Under the pieces are notes generated by a model, which made no database searches, had not been told where the DNA came from, and saw only the letters and a list, made by a program, of their open reading frames with translations. Below are positions 1 to 12,300 of a DNA stretch of 64,000 bases, one piece after another (positions within the stretch are counted from its first letter, which is position 1; each line of letters opens with the position of its first letter). Source of the DNA: Brachypodium distachyon. Taxonomy: Eukaryota > Streptophyta > Magnoliopsida > Poales > Poaceae. The translations under genes and the position numbers were made by a program. The stretch covers positions 25,142,613 through 25,206,612 of the forward strand of contig NC_016135.3 in the NCBI RefSeq assembly GCF_000005505.3, written 5' to 3'.

Positions 1-150
1 TGAAAACAAAGAGCGGGTTATATCAGATAACAGCTTGACAACTTCAATCGCAACCATAATAGATCACGAATGAATTGATATAGCATATATGTAATGAATG
101 ATGAATATACCAATATGATGATACAGATTCAAGGCATGCTGCTAGCTTAC

Positions 151-1925
151 CATTAGCATGCTCTACGAATTTGTGAAGAGCAGATCTTCGGGATGGTTCG
201 GTGTTGGAGCCAGCACAGAGCAAAGAATGGTATGTTTCCCAATCAGAATCTGCACAAGATTGGCTACACAGAAATTAACAAGTTAATGTTTTCTCAAGAT
301 AACAAGTTACTCCATGAACAATAAAAAAGGTTATATGGTCTATAGATGCAAGTTTTCCATGAGGCAATTAGGTTTGAATTTTAACGTGATCAGGATCACT
401 AGAACTTATGATGGAAAATGGTATCAAACATTTTTTATAGCAAAAAAAAATTATGCCTCGATAAATATTCCAAATATCTCAGTATGAAGTAAGAAAGGTG
501 AAATTGGAAAGTTACTATGGATTCTAACCTGCAGTAGTGTTCTTCCTCACATCCACGACAAGCAACAACTTTTGGTAAAGTGAAAAGGTCTGAGAAAGGT
601 AGTGAATGATCACCATTTATAAGTGATTCTAAGACCTCTTGTGGCAAAGTATTACTCTTTCCCTTTGTTACACCAGAACAACCAGTGCTCGATCCCACAT
701 CACTTCCATGACAGTGTCTCTCAGTAGTGCAGCTAATGCTTGAACCAATGCTTTGCAAATACAGTCTACGTCCAATCTGGAACTCTATTGAACCAATGAA
801 GCGGAAGCAATAACTACACACAGCACAGTCAATCTGCAACAGAACATATAAAGTGGATATGATACTTCAAGTAGGAACAGCTTGCATAAAAAATGGAGAA
901 AAAACTAGCAAATTGAATCAATTTTAATAGCAGTCGCACCTTGTTAAGGCTGTGTTGTGCACCAACTAACATTTGGTCCTTCAGAATTACGTCCCCTTCA
1001 GCGAAATCCTTGCTTGCACAAATACCTGCAAGAAACCAGTTGGCTCAAATGGGCTTTTAACTCGCGCCGAATTTGGCACAAGCATCCCGTGTTTGCAGAA
1101 TTGCCAGTGCATAAGGTAGCAGCACCTTTCCCATGCTCGCTGTTGTAGTTCACTCTTATAGCATCGTGTTTCTTGGATTGTATGAGTTCATCATAGTATT
1201 TCTGGAAAGTGAAAACAAAGGTAGCGTAGTTATGCTGTGAAATGTGACCCACAAATCCTCAGCGATACTTTATCCAAGTGACGAGGACAGAGCAAAAACA
1301 TACAAAAATCCAGCCCTAAAAACTTAGAGTAAAATTTAATCCTCCAACTCTATAGGCCTCGATGACTAACCGGGCTCTAGCTGCAAAACGGCAAGAAAAG
1401 CAAAATATTGTTTCCTTTCTGTCATAACCTCAGCATTTCACTAAACTAAGTTCATTACACATACTAACTAAACTACTGGAATGATACAAACAAGCACCTT
1501 GGATCTTAAATTTGGACCTCAGTGAAGAAAATACTTCAATCCAATGGTTAATATTGCAAAATAATTAAGAACCACGCAATTTGCCTCCCTCATCTCTCTT
1601 CGGAAGGTAGCAGGAGCCAGCAGAGACGCCTCCCCCCATCTCACACGGCTAAAAATCCTTCCATTGCCACAGTTCTAGTAAGATTTTGGAGAAAACTAAA
1701 CCACAGATAGTCAAATACCACCCCTCCCATCATAATATCATTTTATCTTAGCTAAATCCAAGTCTTCACACCAAACAAGCAAATTGGGCGAGCCAACCAA
1801 GTACAATTAACAAATCCTCGAGCAGCCGGACTCACTAGACCAAGAAGAGGGAGAAGTACCTTGGCGGATTGGAGAGGCGGGGTAGCTAGGAGCTGAGCGA
1901 TCTCGGGGGCGAACTCCCTGTCCAT
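151..1925 (-). CDS. ATXR2: ATXR2-like SET-domain protein lysine methyltransferase, 5' part only
   Basis: Five exons are read on the minus strand: 1860-1925, 1126-1201, 940-1025, 529-833 and 151-263, giving about 215 residues in an unbroken frame. The gene continues past the left edge. The product matches plant ATXR2, a nuclear SET-domain protein lysine methyltransferase. Visible are the first SET strand (EHGKG near residue 45, then DFAEGD), the family block CSYCFRFIGSIE, and the Cys-rich insertion (CRGCEEEHYC, QSCADSDW) that splits the SET domain in this family. The catalytic NHxC and GEE parts lie outside the window. Every intron has GT/AG ends. An in-frame ATG at 1956-1958 would add 11 residues; the 1925 start is chosen because it matches the usual short N-terminus. 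The 658-bp first intron is the longest. Identity is confident; the exact start is less so. Confidence 0.88.
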
Positions 1926-1958
1926 GTCGCACGGACTGGCTCTGCTGCTCCGACCCAT

Positions 1959-2427
1959 GCCGCCGGTGTGAGTTGGCGCTTGCTGCGGCTGATTGTGCCG
2001 CCGCTGCCTCCTCCGGGGTTTTGGGGTTTTGATCCAAGCCTCTGGCCTCGGAAGCTGATGTTTGATAGGTTTCGAGTGCAGCATATACGCTTTCCGGGTA
2101 AGAAAACGTAAACGAACAGTCCGGGTTCTCGTTACGTACACGGAGAGTGATATTTCCGTATTTCGGTCCAACTCAGACAGCCGGTATACGATTACGATCA
2201 ATTGTACGTATTGGTACGATCAGTGGTATCTTTGCAAGTTGTGGAATGTAATTCTACTTACAGTTAAGCTTAGTATTGATTATTCAGCAATGCGGTTCAG
2301 TGACCTTAATTAGGTTTGTGGCTGCAAACGGATGTTGGCAAACCGATGGAGCTGTGGACATGCGAGGAATGTTTTTGTGGTATCTTTGTTATGTTTTGAA
2401 TATCAATGGAATATTGGAGGATTTTAG
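1959..2427. other. Upstream region of the ATXR2-like gene
   Basis: This is the 5' untranslated and promoter side of the minus-strand ATXR2-like gene. The first 130 bases are GC-rich, as is usual around grass transcription starts. Beyond that I see no gene, RNA or clear core promoter motif. Confidence 0.4.
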
Positions 2428-2429
2428 TA

Positions 2430-2553
2430 CTTCCTCCGTTTAACAAAAGATGTCTAAAATTTTTCAAAATTTGGATGTATCTACACATGACTTAGTGTAT
2501 AGATGCATTCAAATTTGATCAAAGTTGAGACATTCTTTGTTGAACGGAGGGAG
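2430..2553. mobile_element. Stowaway-type MITE (Tc1/Mariner, non-autonomous)
   Basis: A 124-bp element with imperfect terminal inverted repeats (CTTCCTCCGTTTAACAAA at the left, TTGTTGAACGGAGGGAG at the right). It is flanked by the TA dinucleotide at 2428-2429 and 2554-2555, the Stowaway target site. No coding capacity. Confidence 0.85.
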
Positions 2554-2705
2554 TATTAAGGATTTATCTTTTCATACAACTCATTTGATCTGTAGAATTT
2601 AAAACCATATAAATTTTGATATGGAGTAGTTTTTATGCAATTTGATTTAAAGCAAAAAAAAATTGAGGCCCTACCTCATGGGAAATTCCAGTTTGTTTAT
2701 ATGAT

Positions 2706-2946
2706 ATTCCTCCATTTCACAAAGGTTGGTGTATTTTGTTTCGTTAAGAAAAGATTTTGACCGATGAAAACTCTATTGATATGTGTTTTTCATACGTGAA
2801 ATTTATATCAATGGATTCGTCTTTAAAAGTTCTTGCTAATGATTATGGTTTCATATCATATAACGTTCACATTGATAGGGTAATTCTTAATCAAAAGTTT
2901 TTCTTACCAAACAAAATACGCCAACCTTAGTGAAAAGGATGGCGTA
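2706..2946. mobile_element. Longer Stowaway-like MITE, about 240 bp
   Basis: The ends are inverted copies: TTTCACAAAGGTTGG then TATTTTG at the left, CAAAATACGCCAACCTT then GTGAAAAGG at the right. The interior is AT-rich and noncoding. TA borders are plausible but the outermost bases have decayed, so the ends are approximate. Confidence 0.7.
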
Positions 2947-3516
2947 TATGATAACTATAGCTATCACATAATCCTTCAAGTAAGTTTCTATATTTTCCAT
3001 GTGATGCAATCAAACAACTACCGATACACATTTTTGTGTTTTGCATTCCTGTAGGATTCAACAGGATATGACACATAATCCATGTTTTTATATTTCTATG
3101 ATTATCCTACGAATAAAAGTGACCCTTACTAAGAATGTTTCTAGAGTAAAGGAACCATGACCCACTTTGTCTACAAAGAAGCTCCGCCTCTACCACCAAC
3201 GGTGACATAACACGACAACACAAACGGCCCAAACTCGACATATGCCACTAGTGAGATCCACCGATCAACATTGCCCATCATCGCCATGGTCATCAGCTAC
3301 CTTGGTCGTCTCTTGAGAGCCTCCGACTTTGCCAATGAGCAAAGCCCTACTCCGGCGATGGTATGGCTGGCCTTTTGCAACATGAATTTTTACCATGGCA
3401 TTCCTATCATACTCTAATTCAATTACCTGCAGAGAAAGTCTCTTGCAGAGGAATTAAACGAGGTGTTGGTAACGACACAAATCGAGTTTGCTCATCACTA
3501 AAAACTTTCTAACATT

Positions 3517-4508
3517 TGACAATTGAGGCCTAATTCAATACACCCCCCCTCCTCAAACTTAGAAGGTAGGACGGTCTTTTCACATTTTATTTTCTTTTTT
3601 CCTTTTGCTCTCCGGTTGTCTAATATTTTTCTTTCTCCTGCCTCCTTTCTCTCTCGCAAGGTATCTGATGACTCAAGTATTATTTCGACGATCCATACGG
3701 TGAGATTGTGCGCAATTGTGTCTACTATAACGACGCTGTTAAATTTCATCTCGATCCAACGGTAAAATCTCTGGCCAAATCGAAAACACCAAGTGCTTTC
3801 GGATTACTCGCGGCCGTGCATCACAACACAAATGGCTGCCTTGTTCGCATGTTTCCCGTTGATTCAAGCATTATTTCGACGATCCCTTCGGTGGAACTAT
3901 GAGGAATTGTGTCTACTTCCACAATGTCAAATTTAGTGACGATCCAACGGTGGAAACCCCAGAAAACTTCAAAACACCGAGTGTTGTTTGAATTTCTTGC
4001 GACCCTGTGAGACAGCACAAACGTCCTACTTGTTCACATGTTTCCCGCTTTCTCAAGAAAGATTTCGCCTATCCCTTCAGTGATATTGTGTGGAATTTTG
4101 TCCACCACTACCATGTGAAATTCCGTTGCGATCCAACGGTGGAATCTTCAGAAAACTGCAAAACACCGAGTGATGTTTGGATTTCTCGCGGCCGTGCAGA
4201 ACAGAACGAACATCCGACTTGTTCGCATGTTTCCCGTTGGATCAAGAAATATTTCGCTGATCCCTTCAGTGGGATTGTGCGGAATTGTGTCTACTACAAT
4301 CTCGTGAATTTTCGACGCGATCCAACAGTGCAATCTCTGGCAAAATCAAAAACACCGAGTTCTGTTCGGAGCTGGGTGGAAGGGATAGAAGAAAATATTA
4401 TTTAATGTCCATCATGCCCTTTTTAACGAAAGTGTAAGGAGTGATCTGGATCGTCCTTGTGTTTTCGATGGGGAGAGGGGGTGTATTGAATCAGAAGTCT
4501 TGACAATT
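3517..4508. mobile_element. Non-autonomous DNA transposon candidate carrying tandem repeats
   Basis: A perfect 15-bp inverted repeat, ATTCAATACACCCCC, lies at 3533-3547 and as its complement at 4477-4491. Weaker similarity continues outward on both sides (TTGACAATTG at the left, TTGACAATTT at the right). The inside is almost entirely a diverged 189-bp tandem array plus short AT-rich flanks. No transposase frame survives. I cannot assign a superfamily because no clean target-site duplication is visible. A tandem array flanked by chance inverted repeats is the alternative. Confidence 0.5.
3662..4385. repeat. Diverged tandem array, about 4 copies of a 189-bp unit
   Basis: The anchor GATCCAAC recurs at 3753, 3941, 4130 and 4319, a spacing of 188-189 bases. 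Other blocks recur in the same order: a CGCATGTTTCCCGTT-like block near 3845, 4033 and 4222, and AAAACACCGAGT-like blocks. Copies differ by roughly 20-30 percent, so the array is old. Partial open frames inside it change from copy to copy and are not conserved as protein. Confidence 0.8.
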
Positions 4509-4509
4509 T

Positions 4510-5332
4510 TGGGCACCACTTTGTTGGCAGCATACATTTGACAAGTTTGATTTGGAACAAAATTAAGACTTCTTATATTTAGAAACCGATTTAGTATTAA
4601 AACAAACACCATCATTTTATACTAATTGTATAATCAAATATATGTTTAAATTTGATGTTAGGAGCATTTATTCTGTCAGTATAGTTTGACCACTAATGAT
4701 ATTTTTGATTGTATATTACTTGCATATTTCTGTGACCAATCAATTCAAGATCATGCTTAGTTCACTATTTTGATTCTATAATTCAAGATGAAATTTGATA
4801 TGCACTTCATAAGCATCTTGGGTAATTGATTTTAAGCATTGATTGTCCGTCACTAGAGTGAATGAAATAGTGATTTGTTACGTCTAGTGATCTATGGGTG
4901 TTAACATCCATACTGATACATGTTACTCATGACTGGTTGCAAACAAGGAACTTTGACTTGTTCGAGAACTACGAGACCCTATATATCTAGACATACAAAA
5001 GTTGGCTGGCATAAGTTAAATGATGAAGGCTAAAGTGCATTTGGCATGGAAAAAGTTGCAGTATCATGTGAAGATATGCGTCGTTGTAAGACCGATGAGC
5101 TATAGAAGACAGAATATCTATATATAGTGAATTGCAGACCAACACCAGATTGTGAGTCACTTTGCTGCGATACTTGTGTAGTCCAATGCCATTGCATATT
5201 TTGAAGTTCAATGTCATTTGATCGCAGTGCTGTAGTAACTTTTCTGTAGAAGGCCTACTCATGTAGCACTATTGTCCTACTCTTGGTGCCGCCTACGCAT
5301 CTGATCTCATTAACTGAATGGCATCTGATCTC
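4510..5332. other. Spacer without recognised features
   Basis: AT-rich sequence with no convincing open frame, RNA gene or terminal repeat. It ends at the AAAAC that forms the left target duplication of the solo LTR. Confidence 0.4.
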
Positions 5333-5337
5333 AAAAC

Positions 5338-7159
5338 TGATGGGTTCGTTGCATGGAAAACAAAGGTTTTCCTACGAGATGTGCGGAAGAAACCCAAGAA
5401 CATATCTAGTAGATGTAAGTAACGAGAGGGATAAAGAGCATCATACCCTCGTAGACCACAAAGCGTTATGATCACGGGATCGTTGTTGGCGTAGTGGAAC
5501 TTTCGACGAGATCAATCTCGGTGCAGAAAACGACGGCACCTCCTTGGTATCCACACGTTCAGCTTCTCGTCGTCTCCTCCTTCTTGATCCAGCAAGCGAG
5601 GGGAAGAGGTCAATGAGATTCCAGCAGCACAACGGCGTGGTGTAGGCTATGATGGAGTTCTCCACGGGCAGGGCTTCACCGTGCGCGTGAGAGGAAGAGG
5701 TCAGGGAGAGCAGGGCATCCAAGGGGCAGCCCCTCCCCTCCTTATATAGGGGAGGAGGCCGGCGGCAAGGCATGTAAGAGAGACAATCTCATCTTTCCTT
5801 TCTTGCCTCTTAAGAAATAGAAATTTGATCACATAGGGATCAATTTTCTAATTCAGTTTTTCCCTTTCCTTTCCTAGAGGTGGCCGGCCAGGGGATCCCA
5901 GAAAGGAGTCCCGGGAGGACTCCCTCCCCACGAGCTCCCCTCCCCACGTACGGTTCTCCACCGTACGGTGGAGTTGTTCCTCCTCTTTCCCCCTAGGCCC
6001 ATTAGGGGATAACTAATTACATTGCTCTAATTAATTATTATAAAGGCCCAATTAAATTCTCAGGAATATTCTGGAACATTCCAGAACCTTTTGAGAACTT
6101 CCGGAACCTTCTAGAACATTCCCGGTCCATACCGGAAAATATCCCGAACTTTTCCGAAACAGCTTTCCCATATATAATTCTTTATCTACGGACCATTCCG
6201 AAGCTCCTCGTGATGTCCTGTATCCCATCCTGGACTTCAAATCAATATTCGATATCACCATCTATTATCTCATCGTACCCTAGCGACATTAAGCGTTAAG
6301 TGTGTGACCCTACAGGTTCGAGAACATGCGGACATGACCGAGACACCTCTCTGATCAATAACCAAAAGCGGGACCTGGATGTCCATAATGGTTCCCACAT
6401 ATTCCACGAAGATCTCATCGGTTGAACCACGATGTCGAGGATTCAATTAATCCGGTATCCAATTCCCTTTGTCTCGCGATATATTACTTGCCTGAGATTT
6501 GATCGTCGGTATCACCATACCTAGTTCAATCTCGTTACCGGCAAGTTCTCTTTACTCGTATCGCAATATGATATTCCCGTGACTAAACACATTAGTCACA
6601 TGCTTGCAAGCTCATTCGGATGTTATATTACCGAGAGGGCCCAGAGATATCTCTCCGTCACATGGAGTGACAAATCCCAGTCTTGATCCATACAACCCAA
6701 CAAGAACCTTCCGAGATACCTGAAGAACACCTTTATGATCACCCAGTTACGAGATGACGGTTGATGTCCACAAAGTATTCTTCCGGTACTAGGGAGTGGC
6801 ATGATCTCATGGTCTAAGGAAATGATATTTGACATAATGAAAGCATTAGCAATTTAAACTTAAGTGACACGATCAAAAGCTATGCTTAGGTTTGGGTCTG
6901 TCCATCACATCATTCTCCTAATGATATGACCTCGTTAATAAATGACAACACATGTCTATGGTTAGGAAACCTTAACCATCTTTTAATCAACGAGCTAATC
7001 TAGTAGAGGCGTATTAGGGACACGATATTTGTTTATTTATCCACACGTGTATTTTGTTTCCTGTCAATACAATTATAGCATGGATAATAAACATTTATCA
7101 AGAACAAGGAAATATGATAATAACAAATTTATTATTGCCTTTAGGGCATATTTCCAATA
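5338..7159 (-). mobile_element. Solo LTR of a Ty1-copia retrotransposon, minus orientation
   Basis: The 1822-bp sequence runs from TGATGGGTTCGTTGCATG on the plus strand to GGGCATATTTCCAATA, so read on the minus strand it starts TATTGGAAATATGCCC and ends CCCATCA. That start closely matches a large Triticeae copia LTR family beginning TGTTGGAAATATGCCC; the first TG has become TA here. It is flanked by a perfect 5-bp target-site duplication, AAAAC at 5333-5337 and 7160-7164. No gag-pol or second LTR remains, so it arose by recombination between two LTRs. The short open frames inside are LTR sequence, not genes. The family name is from memory; the structure is seen directly. Confidence 0.9.
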
Positions 7160-7286
7160 AAAACTGAATAGTCCAAGGGCATCCAACTACTCCCACCTCA
7201 GCGACGGTGGCAAGAAGGCTGGCGGGCAAGAAGACCACATATCCCACTCTTGGCACCGCGCCCTTGGTCCACACCACCATCGACTT

Positions 7287-7456
7287 AGTATGTGTTTGGT
7301 TGCCGATCGGAGCAGGGCGGAGTGGAGCCGGTCGATTTTGATGAGCGCGACGATTCACATTTTCAAGGTAAAAAATCGATTCAAAAGCTCATACCCTCTC
7401 ATGATCCAAACATAAGAAAAATTGAACTGACTCCAATCCATCCAGCAACCAAACAT
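7287..7456. mobile_element. Possible small MITE with GTTTGGTTGC inverted ends
   Basis: TATGTGTTTGGTTGCC at the left and GCAACCAAACATA at the right form an inverted pair about 170 bp apart, a layout common among small grass DNA transposons. No target duplication is certain. Confidence 0.4.
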
Positions 7457-7816
7457 ATCCTCGGTCGCTCCGTCCACAGTTCAGCGCCAAGAACTTGTGG
7501 AGATCCTCGTACCACAAATCAGCGTCATCTAAAAATCCCTCAAACCGCGGCGAGCAACGAGCGGATAGCTCAGCCGCCTCTCCGCGGAGTATTGGCCCAG
7601 CCAGGAGCAGCGTCCAGAGCCGTGATCGAGGTTCCTGAACTTGCGTGAAATAACCGATGGATACTGCTACAGCAAAACCATGCTTGATAATCCAGCAATG
7701 ACCTAACATAACTACATAAAAAGCATGTCGTGCCTATGCGTGTTACCATTAGCAGATCAGGTCAGCTTTTGCATCAAGTAAATAAACATGTATCATTCTA
7801 CCAAGACATGCATTAC

Positions 7817-8032
7817 CTCTGCGTTGAGAGCGTCTCACAGTTGTCTGCGGCCTGCGGTTGAAGAGGAGGTTGCGATTGCGGAGTATTGATGAAATCCCGC
7901 ACGGCCATTCGAGGTCGTCGTCTAGTTTTGTTGCCTTCACCGAGAAGATGATTGCCGCATCAGAGCAGCCGACCCAGGCATGTGGTAATGGTGGCTCATC
8001 GGTGTAGAGCATCGGTGGTACTATAGACACTA
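7817..8032 (-). pseudogene. Orphan exon-like fragment, unrecognised
   Basis: A 216-base open stretch is bounded on the minus strand by a good acceptor (GCGTGCAG) and a good donor (GAG then GTAATG). It reads as ordinary protein (HAWVGCSDAA, KATKLDDDLEW) and might continue into an open stretch near 7470-7640 (WTLLLAGPILRGEA). I recognise no family and see no supported start codon. Most likely gene debris, possibly carried by transposons; a low-expression unknown gene is the alternative. Confidence 0.25.
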
Positions 8033-8661
8033 CTGCACGCAAGTATGATTAAGACTTAATTTTTTTTATCAATAGCATTAAAGATTTAGGTTAACTCACA
8101 ACCTATGATTTGTCCATGATCAATCCTCAGACCAAATCGACCCCATTCCTGGTTACCGAATCAAGGAAGAAGAGGATCGCACGAATCGAATCGGAGTAAT
8201 CGAGCCGACAGAAACGATGGGATTAGCCGGGATAGCAAGAGAGGAAGGATCGATCGGAGCAGGACAAGGGATGAAGGGAATGCGCGCCCTCGCCGTTCTC
8301 CTGGCGGCCTTCCACTGCCTGCGGTTCATCTCCATCTGCAACGGAGTTGGAGAAACGGACCGAGTAACCGTCCCGACGGAGTCGGAGAAGAAGCAAAGCG
8401 CTGCTAGCTAGGCGCCATGTGTTGGTGAGCCAGAACAAACGGGGCTGATCAATTCTCATGTTTACAGCCCACAGATAAGCTTAGATCCTTAAAAAACGTG
8501 CAGAAACAAATGGAAAAAGGTACGTCTTGGTTTATTAGTTGTGTCGGCAATTTGTTCCGTTTTCTTTCTCATTGATTCACTACCATGCATTGAGACGTTT
8601 GTGTCCTTTGACCAAAAATTACTGTGACTTGTGTGATACAAATCATAATCATGAACAAATA

Positions 8662-8774
8662 CTCCCTCCGTCCCATATTAAGTGACGAAATATTACATGT
8701 ATATAGACACTTTTTGGATATAGATACATTTATATTTGGACAAATTCGAGTCATTTAATATGAGACGGAGGGAG
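8662..8774. mobile_element. Stowaway MITE
   Basis: A 113-bp element with ends CTCCCTCCGTCCCATATTA and TAATATGAGACGGAGGGAG. The TA target duplication is at 8660-8661 and 8775-8776. The interior carries the TGTATATAGACAC-type core of this family. Confidence 0.92.
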
Positions 8775-8777
8775 TAC

Positions 8778-8907
8778 CTTTGGCAATGATATCAATTTTA
8801 TTAAAAAATATATTAATAGACTAATACTCCTCAAAGGAAACACTTTGGCAATGATATCAATTTTATTAAAAAAAATATTAATGGACTAATACTCCTCAAA
8901 GGAAACA
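8778..8907. repeat. Two direct copies of a 65-bp unit
   Basis: The block starting CTTTGGCAATGATATCAA and ending CTCAAAGGAAACA is repeated at 8778-8842 and 8843-8907 with only a few differences. It abuts the MITE end and is followed near 8928-8940 by a further GAAGGGAGTA-like MITE terminus, so the duplication probably arose within a nested or broken MITE. Confidence 0.8.
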
Positions 8908-9399
8908 AAATACGTCATAATATTAGGAACGAAGGGAGTACTGGTTAAGAGCTGAATTCATGGTAAGCATATGTACTGTGACACTGGTTCAAAATAGAAC
9001 TCTGTACTGGTTAGAGTTGAATTACAAGTTCCCGATAAAAAAGAATTGGCTTCAAAGAATTCAAAATTCACGAAAAATTTATAGGGCAATAGAGCATCAC
9101 AGAATAGAACTCTGTTTACCCGCATTTAACTAAAGTATAAGCAAATCAGATCATCAAAGTCACAGAATTCTTGCCTAATATCATGGAGAAAAATTTCTTT
9201 TGAACATGTGCAAAACTACTATTATCGGCAGGACCATGGGCCTATAATAATTACATAAGCTAACTGACCCTATCGTGCCAACAATATCAGCATTGCAAAA
9301 CTAGGCTCAAGGCCTCAAAACATGCTGAGCTGCATAAACCTGTGCAAAAAGAACTTGCATATCTACTTATCTAGTGATGCCAAGGCTTGTCGTCAGCTA

Positions 9400-12300
9400 C
9401 TATATGTCGAAAAGATATCCAAGATCTTCTACGGTGAGCCGAGTTGCATTGCCACCAGATTTGTCATCACCAAAAGCAGATTCCACCATCTTTCTCTTTT
9501 TCGCCTGCCAAGAGAAACAAAGCACATTCTGTAAAAACAGGGAGAAAAATGGGAGGGTACATACATTCAGTCATACACAGTCACAGAAGCAGCACGAAAC
9601 ACACATTGATTTTATCACCAGTGCCTATACTCCATAAAACATGTATAATTCTGTAAACATACCTTCAAACAAACAGTATTTTCTCTAAATGAAAAAAGTT
9701 CTCCTGAAATTACATATCTACAAAGAACTTAGTTGACTTCTTACATATTATTATCGATCTCAAATTAATCATGAATTCGTCTTCATATAAAAGAGATGGT
9801 GACATATAAGAGATTTATTTTCCCAACAAACAAGATTAGGAAACTAACTGAAAGTGAGGGTCCATGATTCCCTTTTTATGATTACATAAACTATGAGAGG
9901 AACCAACCATTTCGCTGGAACTTCCGATACCAATTGAAAAATGAGCAGCCAAAATATTACCTGCAGAGCTAAAATGCGATCTTCCACTGAGTCTTTAACG
10001 GTAAAACGAGTAACAGTTACAGGACGGGTCTGACCAATTCTGTGTGCTCTATCAACTGCCTGATCCTCAGCATAAGGGTTCCACCAGGGATCAAGCATAA
10101 TCACATGGGAAGCAGCTATCATGTTTAGACCAAGATTACCAGCCTTCAGTGACATCAGCATTACTCTTACCTGATGAATGAAAAGAGCTATCTATGATTA
10201 TTTGTTGAATGGTGAAAAAGAAATAGTTTCTACATATAACAATGAAAAAGAAAGAGTAGAATGCAAGAAATCCACCTCTGGGTCGGTTTTAAACTCTTCC
10301 ACTGCTGTTTCTCTATTGTTGAGAGACATCGACCCATCAAGCCTCCTGAAATTTATAAGATTGCTATCTAGTGAAAGCCCCAGCATGTCCAGCATACCAG
10401 TCCACTGGGAGAAGACTATTGCCTTAGGAGCTATCTGGCTTGAACTTGATTCGATAGTATCACTATCAGTAAGGGCATGCGTGTTGAAGATTGACTTAAG
10501 TACGTCGATGGCAGCCTGGATCTTTGAGGAGATGTAACTCCTTTCACAAATTGGGGATGGTTCATCTGCTGCTGCAGAACAACTAGTTGTTGCATATGAC
10601 TCCAACTCGTCAGAGATACAGAGCCTTAATACTGGACGTGAGAAAAGTGTTTCAGCCCTTAATTTATTTTTGCACCAAGGTAAGGGGCAGACATCCTCTT
10701 CACTTAATCTCTCAAGTACACATTGATAGCAGAAAACATGATGGCATGTTGTTACAACAGCATTGTCAGCTGGTTCCTGCAAAATGAGGGGAAATTGAAT
10801 TGTTCTACTCATTAAAATAGTTGAGGATGAACAAACCTTTCAGCTAAATAAAACCAATGACCATCTGTTTTGTCACAAGTGTATCTGTTGTTTAAGTTCC
10901 TTTCATTGCTTCAGCAAAGAAAATATTCCCAAGACAATGTAACAAACTTTACGTGTAGATGTTGAGTGACCACGTTGCTTACCTCACATATCAAACAAAT
11001 TGGATGTCGTGCATCCAGCTTTTGGAGCAAATTTATCAATGTGTCCCTAGGAAGCTGTTTCGCCATTTCTATAGAACCTGGGTCAGTCAAATTTTCTTGA
11101 TTATCCTCCTTTAGAAGAAAAGGGTGATCACAAGCCTGCCGAAGTCGCAGCAGCAATACAAGAATGTTTGCATAATTTTGTTTTATTGTCCCAGCAGCAG
11201 CAAATTTCTGTGATATGAACAGAAACATATGAGCATCACAAACATATTACACTGAAAATTCTGGACAAATGAAATTTCTGGTACAAAATAGTAAGGGCAT
11301 TTCACATTGAATTCAGGACTGCTAAACCTAATATCAATTAAGTTAATGCAAGTATTTGGATTGTGTTCATAAATTTTTTTAGCAAAGGTATAAAACAATC
11401 ACCCCAAGCCCAATACAAGCTAAAAACACACACCAGATCAAACGATATCTATCAGATAAGAAAGTAGGGATGACAGACAGTTTCCGGAGTACCAACAGAC
11501 ACTTAGACAGTATATAATCATAACATTCAAAGAGACATTCCTGAAAGCGACGAAGAAAGAGAACTGAATAAAACTAAGTTTGTAAACTTGAACCTGCCTT
11601 GAACTTTTCCCGAGAACCTTCTTCAAGAGCCAAATAGAAATATCGCTCCTCTTGTGTGAAATTTATTTTCTTCAGCTGAATTGTCTTTGTAGGTATTTTT
11701 ATGATTGGTTCTCCGTCAAGTATTGTTTCTAAAGGAAACAGTTCAAGAGTACATCAATGACAGAATATCACAAACAACAAAGAACCCAGCTACAGTCATG
11801 CATACTTAAAGAGCATCTTATCTTACAAAGTAAAGACACAAAACATGATGGAACTGCCTAGAACTAAACACAAACAGTGTCTAAATAGATCAAAAGGTGA
11901 ATACTGCCTAGTATGCTCAGTTTTATCATGTATTTCATGGCTGGTAGAATGGGAGAGAAATAAGCTAATAAATACATATGACAAATTGCATTTTCAATAT
12001 GACAATGATAAATTTTGGTTGCCATTTATAGAATGCCCAGACAAATATGTATACATCTACAGATATAACAAAATCAGTATTACCAGTTGTCATGGCTGTG
12101 AGTAATATCATAGATTATGTCTGGAGTTAGTTCTGTTGGCAAGGGTGTGAATTTGTATGCCTTTACATCACAATATCAAAAAGGCCCAAAACTTCAGACA
12201 GATAGATGTAGTCAAAGTGTTTTATTTCACCTTTTGTGCGCCGCAGCAGAACTATCTTCAAGACAGTTTGGAGTTTCTTATATCCCTGACTTGCACCTTT

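Noticed and set aside
3662..4385. Regular repeats considered as a CRISPR-like array or a repeat protein gene
   Set aside because: The unit is 189 bp with continuous divergence, no unique spacers, and a plant nuclear context; the open frames in the copies do not agree with one another.
5441..5773. Minus-strand 110-codon frame in the solo LTR
   Set aside because: It lies entirely within the LTR and is interrupted in related LTR copies as far as I recall; LTRs of this family carry no gene here.
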